Notes under the pieces: model-generated
Databases searched by the model: none
What the model was told of the DNA's origin: nothing
The model's input: the letters and a program-made list of their open reading frames with translations, nothing else
Translations under genes and position numbers: made by a program
Assembly (NCBI GenBank): GCA_029547205.1
Contig: JAKPPT010000070.1
Location: 17,908 to 81,907, forward strand
Reading direction: 5' to 3'
DNA: 64,000 nucleotides
Origin: Spirochaetota bacterium
GTDB lineage: Bacteria > Spirochaetota > Spirochaetia > Treponematales > UBA12059
Shown here: positions 9,648-18,289 of the stretch, in pieces
Position numbering within the stretch: the stretch's first letter is position 1
Layout of the letters: each line of letters opens with the position of its first letter

Positions 9648-11435
9648 TCATTTGGGGACATAAATCCATGTACCTGAAATGATTTTGTCAGGATGCTTTA
9701 TCAATTTCCTGTTCGCATTATATATTTTCATATATTTCCATGGTGTTCTATAAAAAGCTATTGAGAGATCCCAGAGGGTGTCTCCCCACCGTATTTTATA
9801 CCAAACACCAGGAGTTTTAGAACCTGGAGCTGGTTTTGGGGGTTTTGTTGAAGTGCTCGGCTTAGTCTGTTGTGTTGTCTGTGCTGGTTGAACCTGCGCG
9901 GGGGCACTAGTCTGACCTGTCTGTTGACCAGTTTGCTGCCCTTGCTGAACACCTGGTACCGTACTGGTTTCTCCCTGCCCTGAACTGGTTCCAGAAGCAG
10001 TTGTTCCGGTTTCCGCTGTTGTTGCAGCACTTCCCTGATTTGCGGTTTCACCAGAGGATTCAGATTCTTGTTTTTGAGTTGTATCAGGTTTCACCAGTGG
10101 TTGTTCCAAAACTGGTTTTGAAGATTGTGCAACACCTGCATCACGTTGAGCAGCAGAACATCGTCCTATTAACAGTACAATGACTGTAGCTAATAAAATA
10201 ATTGCAAGCGGAACAAGAATCTTACACCACAGTGGCGCACAGGGCTTTTTTTCATTTCTGTCAGATTCCTCAACAATTTTTTGTGCCTGCTTACGATCCT
10301 GACGCATTTCTTTTTTGGATACGTCAGTAGCACGTGGCTCTTCAACTGAAAAAACGGTTTCTTCTTCCAGCCCTAACGGTTCAGTTTCCAGGGCTAATTC
10401 CGATGATGAAAAATTTTCTGTTGATTCTTGAGCTTCCTGCAGTTCAAATTCTAATTCTGATGGTATTGTATCTGCAGTTTCAGTAGAAATTTCTTCTATT
10501 TCTTCATCACCTGGTTCTTCTAAATCTGCTTTGGGGAGTTCAACATCAAAACTTATCGTATCTGGACCTAAATATGACGTTTCTTCAGACTCCTCAAGTA
10601 TCGATGCGGTTTTTTGTTCCATTGTTTGACTTTCTTCTGATTGAGGAACTTCGAGTGTCAATTCCTCACCCAGATTGAACTCTGCATTGTCCTCAATTTC
10701 TGATGCAGGCAATTCTTCTTCTGACTCTGAAATCTCTTCAAAAGGAGTGAACTCATCCGACAGCTGTATTGTCTGTTCTTCTTGTGGAAACACGCTACTA
10801 TTTTCTATATTAGTGAGTTCATCCAGACTGAGCGTTTCTGATTCAGCAAAACCCTTTAGATCTGATTCCGCTGCTAGTTCACCTGATACTACTTCTGGTT
10901 CGACTTTTGGTTCAGCTTCTGGTTCAGCAAGTTCCATTTCGAGAGCATCTAGTTCAGACTGATCAATAGTAATTGGTTCTTCAATTTCCAATTCATCAAG
11001 TGATGCTTGTACATTTTGATTTTCACTATCAAGTAATGAGTCATCGATGAGCGTTTCGGTTTCTTGAATATCAAACTGTGGTACTTCATGTATGTGTTCT
11101 GTTGGAAGTTCAGTCAAAGTAATAGAAAATTTAGACTGCCCTCCTGATACTTTATCCTGTGCAAACGCTTCAAGCGTCATATCATCTTTTAAGGTTACAT
11201 CTAGCTCGATATCGGGAACACCTTTAGGAGCACGTGCTATATCATTAACGAGCAGAGAACCAATATAACTGGTATCATCAACAGGAAAACCTGGTTCTCC
11301 TCTATAGAGATCAATTTGCACATTAGGCTGGTTGTCATTGACTGTCGTTACAACGAGTTTCTTTTTTGCAGGAGTTGTTTCTTCAAAAATCGGATAAAAC
11401 TCCCCATTTGCCAGTTTAACACCAATATAAGCCAT
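9648..11435 (-). CDS. Membrane protein: DnaK-like N-domain, acidic linker, LysM C-terminus
   Basis: 595 residues with an unusual order. Residues about 24-110 resemble the substrate-binding beta-sandwich of Hsp70 (DNQPNVQIDLYRGE, then GVPDIELDVTLKDD). A long Glu/Ser-rich acidic stretch runs to about 390. One membrane segment (LAIILLATVIVLLIG) lies at about 402-427. A Thr/Gln/Pro-rich linker includes an in-frame TVPGV from the dispersed word. A LysM domain (WYKIRWGDTLWDLSIAFYR) occupies about 544-595. The topology suggests a cytoplasmic N-terminus and LysM binding peptidoglycan outside, beside the transglycosylase gene just downstream. The Hsp70 resemblance was noticed by eye and needs a profile search. 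Confidence 0.8.
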   Translation of the reverse strand: MAYIGVKLANGEFYPIFEETTPAKKKLVVTTVNDNQPNVQIDLYRGEPGFPVDDTSYIGSLLVNDIARAPKGVPDIELDVTLKDDMTLEAFAQDKVSGGQSKFSITLTELPTEHIHEVPQFDIQETETLIDDSLLDSENQNVQASLDELEIEEPITIDQSELDALEMELAEPEAEPKVEPEVVSGELAAESDLKGFAESETLSLDELTNIENSSVFPQEEQTIQLSDEFTPFEEISESEEELPASEIEDNAEFNLGEELTLEVPQSEESQTMEQKTASILEESEETSYLGPDTISFDVELPKADLEEPGDEEIEEISTETADTIPSELEFELQEAQESTENFSSSELALETEPLGLEEETVFSVEEPRATDVSKKEMRQDRKQAQKIVEESDRNEKKPCAPLWCKILVPLAIILLATVIVLLIGRCSAAQRDAGVAQSSKPVLEQPLVKPDTTQKQESESSGETANQGSAATTAETGTTASGTSSGQGETSTVPGVQQGQQTGQQTGQTSAPAQVQPAQTTQQTKPSTSTKPPKPAPGSKTPGVWYKIRWGDTLWDLSIAFYRTPWKYMKIYNANRKLIKHPDKIISGTWIYVPK

Positions 11436-11629
11436 TCTAATACCACCTTACCGTGTTAAAAGTTACTGATTTGTCGATTGCTCACGTCACTTTAACAACA
11501 TACTTTTACTAAATTAATAACGGCAGGAGCATGACATACCCTTTATGTATTATCGGCCATTTTTATGAATTTTGCAATTACTGTTTCTTGTCAAAGCAGT
11601 TGTTACTAATACAGTTTTAGCACAACAAA

Positions 11630-12421
11630 CTACTTGCGAGCTGCAACAAGTAGCGTTTGAGCCGTATGGTTATATGGTGTAAATGTAAAAGAACCATAGC
11701 TTTGTACTTCCATAAAACCGATTTCTCGTAATATTCGCTGTAGATCACTAAACGAGTATAACCTGAGCTTCCAGGTGGTATCTGTAGTGTGTCCGTCCTT
11801 ACAGACAATCCATCGATTATTCAGATAGTTCCAGCCATCATCAACAGTAAACTGTGTACAAACTAGAGCACCATCTTTTTCAAACCATTCACCATCGGTA
11901 AAATATTTTGCACAAAGTTCTTTACTCAGCACTTCAAGAAAAAACCATCCACCTGGTTTAAGTGCTCTGTACATGCTAGCGAGCAGCTTTATGTCATCCT
12001 GTTCCGAAGGGAAATACCCGAAACTCGTATAGAGATTGAGTGCAATATCAAATGTGTTTTCTGCATCAAAAGCAAGTATATCAGAACAAAAAGCAGAAAT
12101 AGCCAGTTTTTCTATATCAGCTGTCTCCTTAAGTGCATCAATAAAAGGCTGAACAATATCGATTGCAGTAACAGCATGACCTTTACGAGCAAATTCCAGA
12201 GCAAACCTACCAGGACCACAGCAAGCATCGAGCACTGAATACTTTTCCATAGTTGTTTCAGTTTCACTCTGGTGTGAACGCACGAAGTCGACTATCATAC
12301 CAGCTGCGCTTTCTGCTTCTGCCCAGCGTTTCTCATCAAACAGATATGGCGTATATGTTATCCAGAATGACTCATCACTATACCATCGATTACCTATAGT
12401 TTCATGTTGTTTTTCTGCCAT
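11630..12421 (-). CDS. Class I SAM-dependent methyltransferase
   Basis: 263 residues with the Rossmann-fold methyltransferase motifs in order: LDACCGPGRFALEFARKG (SAM-binding motif I), TAIDI (acidic end of strand 2), FDIALNLYTSFGYF (motif IV region) and LKPGGWFFLEV (motif V/VI). The substrate is unknown; the sequence is of the general Methyltransf_25/11 type. No strong ribosome binding site is visible before the ATG, which abuts a dense repeat cluster (12466-12740). It is separated by about 190 bp from the LysM gene downstream and is probably a single-gene unit. Confidence 0.85.
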   Translation of the reverse strand: MAEKQHETIGNRWYSDESFWITYTPYLFDEKRWAEAESAAGMIVDFVRSHQSETETTMEKYSVLDACCGPGRFALEFARKGHAVTAIDIVQPFIDALKETADIEKLAISAFCSDILAFDAENTFDIALNLYTSFGYFPSEQDDIKLLASMYRALKPGGWFFLEVLSKELCAKYFTDGEWFEKDGALVCTQFTVDDGWNYLNNRWIVCKDGHTTDTTWKLRLYSFSDLQRILREIGFMEVQSYGSFTFTPYNHTAQTLLVAARK

Positions 12422-12459
12422 GTCGATTTTGTTTCCTCTTCACTATCAAGATATTCACC

Positions 12460-12745
12460 AGTTCGGTACCAGGTGTTGGATTAGCACCATCCCGACGGTA
12501 CCAGGTGTCATCCTCCGGGTATCTTAATGCTTTGGTACCAGGTGTTTTAGTACTTCGAGGTGCCACCCTCCTGGTGGTACCGGGTGTTGAAAATATTTCG
12601 GTACCAGGTGTCGAAATGGTACTCCAGAAAATATTTCGGTACCAGGTGTCGAAAATATTTCGGTACCAGGTGTCGAAATGGTGCCGCAATTGGAGCGGGT
12701 GTCGAAAATATTTCGGTACCAGGTGTCGAAATGGTGCCGCAATTG
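12460..12745. repeat. Dense array of eight GGTACCAGGTGT words, one orientation
   Basis: Copies begin near 12466, 12496, 12534, 12575 (one mismatch), 12600, 12638, 12661 and 12714, all in the GGTACCAGGTGT direction. Spacers are 10-50 bp and several repeat each other: GAAAATATTT, and GAAATGGTGCCGCAATTGGAGCG twice. Frames on both strands remain open across the array because the units are close to multiples of three, but these are not genes. Confidence 0.9.
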
Positions 12746-12822
12746 GAGCGTCTAAATTATGACAAATATAAACAAGTATTGTGCAATGCTATTCTTGTTT
12801 GATTTAAATTGGACAGGTGCAA

Positions 12823-13194
12823 TCAGTTCAGAGCTCCATGTTCGACAACAAGCTGCATGATGTATGTTAGTTCATCAAGTGACATGGTATCTGCACTTGA
12901 ATTTACAATTTCTCGGATCTGAACCCAATCTTCATGCGTGAGTGCTCCGTTATTGTAGTCTTGCAATAAAATAGAACCGATTACTATCAGCCAGCGTAAA
13001 GCAGCCTGCACATCATTATTACGAGTACAACGGCTCAGAAACTCTCTAAAAAAATCATCGGCAAGCCCTTTTACTGAGCCTGATAGATTGCGCAGCCAGA
13101 TTATTCGTAGTTTATCGTATTCTCGTATACCAATATCTTTGCACGTGTCGTACCACTCTTGCAGTTCATCGGCTAATTTATCGGCTATCCTCAT
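12823..13194 (-). CDS. Hypothetical protein at the end of the che operon, 123 aa
   Basis: A soluble, mostly helical protein with a Trp-rich segment (LRIIWLRNLS, ALRWLIVIG). No family is recognised. Its start lies one base beyond the stop of cheY, so it is probably the last gene of the cheA–cheW/R–cheX–cheY transcript. Chemotaxis operons of treponemes often end in a small conserved protein of this size, which makes a role near the chemotaxis complex plausible but unproven. Confidence 0.7.
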   Translation of the reverse strand: MRIADKLADELQEWYDTCKDIGIREYDKLRIIWLRNLSGSVKGLADDFFREFLSRCTRNNDVQAALRWLIVIGSILLQDYNNGALTHEDWVQIREIVNSSADTMSLDELTYIMQLVVEHGALN

Positions 13195-13195
13195 C

Positions 13196-13636
13196 TTATT
13201 TGTTCAACACATAAAGAATTCGCTCAAGAACTTTTTTTCGGTCGAGCGGTTTAACTATATAGTTCTTCGCACCGGCTAACAGACATTGTTTTACCAGATC
13301 CTGTTTTCCCAGTGCACTAATCATCACAACCTTAGCATTTTTGTCGAATTCAATAATTTTTTGTAGTGCAGTTAGCCCGTCCATGTTAGGCATTGTAATA
13401 TCCATAGTTACAAGATCAATATTGGGATACAACTCTTTATATTTTTCTACAGCTTGGAGCCCATCAGCAGCCTGTGCAACAACATTATATCCTTCTGATG
13501 TTAATATCTGGGTAATCTGTTTAGCTACAAACATAGAATCATCAACTACCATGATCCGGTAAGGAGTTCCGTCAGGTTTTATTCCATCAGGCTTTCTATC
13601 ATTGATGGCAGGAAATTCATCCTTTGTTTTCATCAA
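13196..13636 (-). CDS. cheY: Chemotaxis response regulator CheY
   Basis: 146 residues: a single receiver domain with an N-terminal extension of about 25 residues. Acidic pocket VVDDS (Asp32-Asp33), phosphoacceptor Asp79 in VTMDITMPNMDG, Ser107 in VVMISAL and Lys129 in YIVKPL are all present, so it should accept phosphate from CheA and act on the flagellar switch. The gene follows cheX by about 11 bp in the spirochete order cheA–cheW–cheX–cheY. Eight or so bases before the start is a GAGGAGAG binding site. Confidence 0.95.
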   Translation of the reverse strand: MMKTKDEFPAINDRKPDGIKPDGTPYRIMVVDDSMFVAKQITQILTSEGYNVVAQAADGLQAVEKYKELYPNIDLVTMDITMPNMDGLTALQKIIEFDKNAKVVMISALGKQDLVKQCLLAGAKNYIVKPLDRKKVLERILYVLNK

Positions 13637-13647
13637 TCTCTCCTCTG

Positions 13648-14118
13648 CTAACCGCGCTCGCGGATTGCTACGTTAATTTCTACTTTTCCATACGGTGTTT
13701 CCATTGGAACAATGAGAGCTTCTACTTCATGATTACTAATTTCCATATTGTCGCCAGTAAAAATTGCAGGTGGTGTTAGATCAAAACGGAAACCCAGCTC
13801 ATGTAATTTCGTTACTGCTTGAGCAGTAATCATATTTGCAAGTTCAGTAATGGTGGCTTTTACCAGGTCATCCATTGCAGTAAGCTCTTCACCATTCATC
13901 ACCGATGCAATTGCAAGTGCTGTGTTTTTTTCCATATCAAACAGAACCCGCCCTTCCACGTCTCCTGCAAGACCAACAATCGCAGCAACACCCATAACCG
14001 GCATAGATGTTGATTTAAGGTATAATTCCCCACGACGTACATTAGTTTGCAAGACTTCCTTCATCACATTGAAGGCACTCTCAACAAAAGGATTAATATA
14101 TTCAACTCTCATAATCAC
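13648..14118 (-). CDS. cheX: CheY-P phosphatase CheX
   Basis: 156 residues of the CheC/CheX/FliY phosphatase family: a GVAAIVGLAGDVEGRVLFDM strand pair, then MNGEELTAMDDLVKATITELANMI carrying the conserved E..N pair expected of the active helix. In spirochetes CheX is the main CheY-P phosphatase, replacing CheZ. It sits between the CheW–CheR fusion and cheY in the same transcript. GGGAGTGATT precedes the start. Confidence 0.93.
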   Translation of the reverse strand: MIMRVEYINPFVESAFNVMKEVLQTNVRRGELYLKSTSMPVMGVAAIVGLAGDVEGRVLFDMEKNTALAIASVMNGEELTAMDDLVKATITELANMITAQAVTKLHELGFRFDLTPPAIFTGDNMEISNHEVEALIVPMETPYGKVEINVAIRERG

Positions 14119-14150
14119 TCCCTATATCATAAAGTGTAGTTGTAATACAA

Positions 14151-15500
14151 CTACTCTGATTTAGCATAAAGCACAACTTGATGCGTTGTCATTTCTTTCC
14201 AACCATCGAGCGGCATTCGTTCATGCAAACCTAACATTAAGAAAGCCTGTCGCTTTGTTCTTTCACCAAAATCTACGAGCAAACGCTTCTGCTCCACCGG
14301 AGACAAAAAAGAAACAGTATCTCGTGCAATAATCATATCCAGAGGAGGCAGAGGATTTGAATTAAGCACATCATGAAATTCAAAGAAAATTGAATCTCGT
14401 ATTGACTGAACAAATGTCCAGCCATTTTTCCCTTTTATCATAAACTCTTTATAGATTTCAGGTACATCATCAACCATGAATATCATGTTAGGAGCCATAG
14501 AAATAGCAAGCAAATCAGAATCATTTGCCCAAATCTTTATTCGAGCATCAGGATATCGCTTTTTTAACACACACGCGAATGAATAGGTTTCATATCCTTT
14601 ACCACAGCCAGGATTCCATACATTGATAATTTTTTGATTTAGATCCGGCAGTGCGTTAATAACAGCTTGAGCATATTCATCAGCCCACAATGCTGAAGTG
14701 TATGGCGAGAAAAATGTTGATAAAAACTCATCTGCTTCGGATGCTTCTTTTAACTGTAAATCCTGATTTTTTTTGATGCTTTTCCATTCTTCATAGCGTG
14801 CATTAAACCAGGTTTCATTAACAGGTGTTACTGCAAAATGTTTGTATGTGTATAATGTTTCCTTAATAAAATTCGCAACAAGATCCGTTGTATTGCTTTC
14901 ATTAATTACATAATTACTTTGTTCTTTTTCAAGAGCTTGTTCTGATAGTGCTACAGGAGCAATATTCTTTTCTGATTTTATTTCTTCTTCTTTTGTAAAA
15001 AGTTTTTCAATGTTAAGAATTATATACAGTTTGCCATTATTTTCGATTATACCTTTGATATATTTTACATTTATATCACCAAAGATTGGGTGTGGCGGTT
15101 GAATATTGGCAGAAGATACACCAATTACTTTATCGATGCTATCAACAATTACACCAAAAACATTGTCGTCAACTTTTAAGATAATCAAACTTTCAAGTAT
15201 GTCTTCTCCTTTTCTTTCAGCAGGAAGATGAAACATAGTTCTCAAATCGATAATAGAAATAATGTCACCGCGAAGGTTATACACGCCACGTACAAATGGA
15301 GCTGCGTTGGGAACATATGTAAATTTACTTGCCCTTGCGATTTCTTTAACATTCATAATATCAATTCCATATTCTTTACCTGCAAGAGCAAAGGTGACCA
15401 TTTTAAAATCTATTTTCTCAGTGTGCTCTTTCTTTTGTTCCACACTTTCATTTACTTTTTGCTGTCCTTCAGTTTTTTCCGGACTCATGCTGACCCCCAT
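14151..15500 (-). CDS. cheW: CheW–CheR-like fusion protein
   Basis: 449 residues. Residues about 30-165 are a CheW scaffold domain (LAGKEYGIDIMNVKEIAR; VRGVYNLRGDIISIIDLR), which couples receptors to CheA. Residues about 225-445 resemble the CheR methyltransferase C-domain (NPGCGKGYETYSFAC as the SAM loop, PLDMIIARDTVSF). The typical CheR N-terminal helical domain is not evident, so the half may be a regulatory or degenerate methyltransferase. Such a CheW/CheR protein in cheA–cheW–cheX–cheY order is known from treponemes. An ATG four codons in (15488) has a GGGGGT just before it and may be the real start. Confidence 0.9.
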   Translation of the reverse strand: MGVSMSPEKTEGQQKVNESVEQKKEHTEKIDFKMVTFALAGKEYGIDIMNVKEIARASKFTYVPNAAPFVRGVYNLRGDIISIIDLRTMFHLPAERKGEDILESLIILKVDDNVFGVIVDSIDKVIGVSSANIQPPHPIFGDINVKYIKGIIENNGKLYIILNIEKLFTKEEEIKSEKNIAPVALSEQALEKEQSNYVINESNTTDLVANFIKETLYTYKHFAVTPVNETWFNARYEEWKSIKKNQDLQLKEASEADEFLSTFFSPYTSALWADEYAQAVINALPDLNQKIINVWNPGCGKGYETYSFACVLKKRYPDARIKIWANDSDLLAISMAPNMIFMVDDVPEIYKEFMIKGKNGWTFVQSIRDSIFFEFHDVLNSNPLPPLDMIIARDTVSFLSPVEQKRLLVDFGERTKRQAFLMLGLHERMPLDGWKEMTTHQVVLYAKSE

Positions 15501-15519
15501 AATAAAAGGTTTACATCCA

Positions 15520-18012
15520 CTATCGTATGGTCATTTCCATGCGCTGACGCTCTTCGAGTTCTTTTTTCTGTCCCAACTCTAAGAGCTGACTGACATCAAT
15601 AATAAGACATACCGAACCATCACCGAGTATCGATGCCCCTGCAATACCCGGAGAATTCGTAAAGGAATCCCTGAGCGGTTTAATTACAACATCCTCTTCG
15701 CCAATGAGAGAATCAACCATTAAACCCACTCGCTTTTCATTTGTTCCAACAATTACAACAAAACAGTATTCGCTCTGTTCATTTGTTGGTATTCTGAACA
15801 AGCGGTTTAGTCTGAGCAGTGACACAACATCATTACGGACATTAAACACTTCATAGTTATCAATAAATTTAATATCACTTGGTTTAATGCGATGGCTTTC
15901 TATTACCGATGTAATCGGAATCGAATAGATTTCTTTTCCCACTTTAACTAAAAGACCCTGAATAATTGCCAGTGTAAGTGGCAATTTGATAATAAACCGG
16001 GTTCCCTTACCACGCTGACTGGTTACTGTAACCGAACCGTTTAGTTTTTCTATTTGCCGCTTTACCACATCGAGACCTACTCCTCGGCCAGAAATGTTGG
16101 TGATTTTTTCTGCTGTCGAAAACCCTGGTTCAAAGATTAGATTATACGCTTCCAGTTCTGTAAGAATTTTGTTAGGATGAATGAGTCCACGCTCCACTGC
16201 ACGTTTTCTTACTTTTTCAACATCAATACCGGCACCATCATCAGCAATTTCAATAATTATCATATTGCCTTCATTTGAAGCCTTGAGCATAACAATACCT
16301 TGTTCCGGCTTCCCTGCTCGCAGGCGTTCTTCAGGACTTTCGATACCATGATCCAGAGAATTTCTCACCGAATGCATAAGTGGATCAAGTAAATCTTCTA
16401 TTACTGATTTGTCGAGTTCAGTATCTTCACCTTCAATAACAAGGTTAACTTTTTTATTGAGAGTTTTTGATAAATCACGAACGAGTCTCGGGAATCGGCT
16501 GAAAATCTGGCTTATGGGGACCATTCTGATTCTCATAACGCCTTCCTGGAGATCGCCTGTAATTCTTCCGAGATTTTGTGCTGTTGAACGGAATTTAGCA
16601 ATATTATTTTTGAAATCTGACTCAAGCGCATCAAACATGTTAAAAAGCGGAAGGTATTTATCATTAAGCTCTTTTTTTATATCTTTAATCTGTTCCCCGG
16701 ACTGAATACGCTGAAAATAATCTGGAAGTGTATCAAACATACTCTTAAGCATTTCACGGAATTTAAGCTGAACCGAAGAAAATTTGTTTTGCAATTCACC
16801 AAATTGGTTACTTATCTGATTAAATGTTGCCTTATTGATAACTGCTTCTGATACCAGATTGAGTAGATTATCGATGCGTCGTGAATCAACACGCAAAACA
16901 GAACCAGCCTGTTGTGCTGTTTTTTTTGTTTCAGTACCTGCATTTTCTTCAGCTAGGACAGATTGAATTTCTTCTTCATTCTGAGCTTGTGGTACCGAAG
17001 TTTCTGGTTGTGATTCTGCAGGTTTTAGCACAGGAGTTGGCGTAGCATTTGCTTTATTAGCCATTGAAGCCGAAGCTGCACTCGTTGCTTGAGTAATATG
17101 CTCCTCCTCACCAAAAGCCTCTGCTGCAATTTTGGAGATTGTTTCAGGTTCTTGCGGTAACGGAGCTGACGATTCTTTCGTTGTAAACTCGATTATAAAA
17201 TTTCCTTCCTGTGTTAAACTGTATACTACAAGTTCTTTAGTAACATCAGGAATAATAGCCTTTTTCTTAACTTCATCAAGTGATTTAGAAGAAGCAATAA
17301 AATATGTTACAACAGGATGAAAGGTATCTTCATACAGTTTTTCAAAATCTGGAATTGTTTTAAGAATTGTACCCACATCGCGCAGTGCTGCAAACGCATG
17401 AATTGCACTGACAGTATTCATAACATTATTTTCATCAAAGGTAATTTCAACAGCAAAAACCTTTCTATCTGTTCCTGCAGCTTCTCGAATCTCCAAAATT
17501 TCATATTCAGTAATACCTTCAAGATTGACCGCTGATACAGCCTGTTGTTTTTGTACAGGTTTTTGAACTGCTTGATCCACAGGTTTAGCAGGTTGAGTTT
17601 TCGGTTGTGCAGGCTTTAATCCTATAAACGACGCCAGCAATTCTTTATCTGCATCAATATTCTTTGTATAAACTTTTCCCTCTTTTCTGGAATCAAGCAT
17701 TTCCTTGATAATATCGATACCGCGAAGCAGTGCATCAATTATTGCTTCGGATACTTTTACCTTATCAGAACGGATTGCATCTAACAGATCCTCAACAACA
17801 TGAGTAAATAAAGCAAGTTCATTCATAGCAACAGTAGCAGATCCACCTTTGAGAGTATGGGCTGCTCTAAAAATCTCATCAATAGCGTCTTTGTTTGAAG
17901 GATCGTTTTCCAGTACCAGAATGTTCTGTTCAAGAACCTGTACCTGCGCATCAGCCTCTGCAAAAAAGTCTTTGAGAAGCTCTTCATTATTAGGATCCAG
18001 ATAGTCACTCAT
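15520..18012 (-). CDS. cheA: Chemotaxis histidine kinase CheA
   Basis: About 830 residues, larger than enteric CheA. The Hpt domain holds the phosphorylated His at about residue 52 (FRAAHTLKGGS). A long middle region contains P2-like and Ala/Gln/Pro-rich linkers. P3 dimerisation (RVDSRRIDNLLNLVSE), the kinase core (N box HSVRNSLDHGIE, G1 DDGAGID, G2 GRGVGLDVV) and a C-terminal CheW-like P5 domain follow. It phosphorylates CheY in response to MCP signals. The start chosen is MSDYLDPNNEELL; the 23 upstream open codons lack family similarity. It is first in the operon, divergent from the 44-aa gene at 18147. Confidence 0.95.
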   Translation of the reverse strand: MSDYLDPNNEELLKDFFAEADAQVQVLEQNILVLENDPSNKDAIDEIFRAAHTLKGGSATVAMNELALFTHVVEDLLDAIRSDKVKVSEAIIDALLRGIDIIKEMLDSRKEGKVYTKNIDADKELLASFIGLKPAQPKTQPAKPVDQAVQKPVQKQQAVSAVNLEGITEYEILEIREAAGTDRKVFAVEITFDENNVMNTVSAIHAFAALRDVGTILKTIPDFEKLYEDTFHPVVTYFIASSKSLDEVKKKAIIPDVTKELVVYSLTQEGNFIIEFTTKESSAPLPQEPETISKIAAEAFGEEEHITQATSAASASMANKANATPTPVLKPAESQPETSVPQAQNEEEIQSVLAEENAGTETKKTAQQAGSVLRVDSRRIDNLLNLVSEAVINKATFNQISNQFGELQNKFSSVQLKFREMLKSMFDTLPDYFQRIQSGEQIKDIKKELNDKYLPLFNMFDALESDFKNNIAKFRSTAQNLGRITGDLQEGVMRIRMVPISQIFSRFPRLVRDLSKTLNKKVNLVIEGEDTELDKSVIEDLLDPLMHSVRNSLDHGIESPEERLRAGKPEQGIVMLKASNEGNMIIIEIADDGAGIDVEKVRKRAVERGLIHPNKILTELEAYNLIFEPGFSTAEKITNISGRGVGLDVVKRQIEKLNGSVTVTSQRGKGTRFIIKLPLTLAIIQGLLVKVGKEIYSIPITSVIESHRIKPSDIKFIDNYEVFNVRNDVVSLLRLNRLFRIPTNEQSEYCFVVIVGTNEKRVGLMVDSLIGEEDVVIKPLRDSFTNSPGIAGASILGDGSVCLIIDVSQLLELGQKKELEERQRMEMTIR

Positions 18013-18146
18013 ACCATAAAGTTTTATATGAATACCATAAATAGTCAAGTGATTTATAACAATAATCTTGCAAAAACTCAAAACATTGAGTAGTATTTAT
18101 AGTGATATCATATCCATGCTGTAATACACATTAAGGAGCTACGATC

Positions 18147-18281
18147 ATGGCTTATAAACTTGATGGGGCAAAATTTCCTACACTAGAAGAACTAGTTGAA
18201 GCGTTGTACCCCATGTATGCAGATAAAATGACCGAAGAAGAGTTTAAAAAATATGCAGAAGCAAATGCTGAAAAAAGCTAA
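18147..18281 (+). CDS. Small conserved-looking protein, 44 aa
   Basis: A 44-codon gene with TTAAGGAGCTACGATC before its ATG, an excellent ribosome binding site. The product, MAYKLDGAKFPTLEELVEAL..., is acidic, charged and predicted helical, ending KKYAEANAEKS. It has no membrane segment or known motif. It lies in the divergent promoter region between cheA and the receiver/phosphatase gene, whose ATG is only eight bases beyond its stop, so the two are probably co-transcribed. The coding signal rests on the binding site, codon use and tight spacing. Confidence 0.65.
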   Translation: MAYKLDGAKFPTLEELVEALYPMYADKMTEEEFKKYAEANAEKS

Positions 18282-18289
18282 CTATACTC

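Noticed and set aside
12402..12802. Open frames on both strands across the 12.46-12.75 kb repeat array
   Set aside because: They are translations of the word array (DTWYR, VPGV, YQVS repeats) with no start signal or family; units near multiples of three keep frames open.
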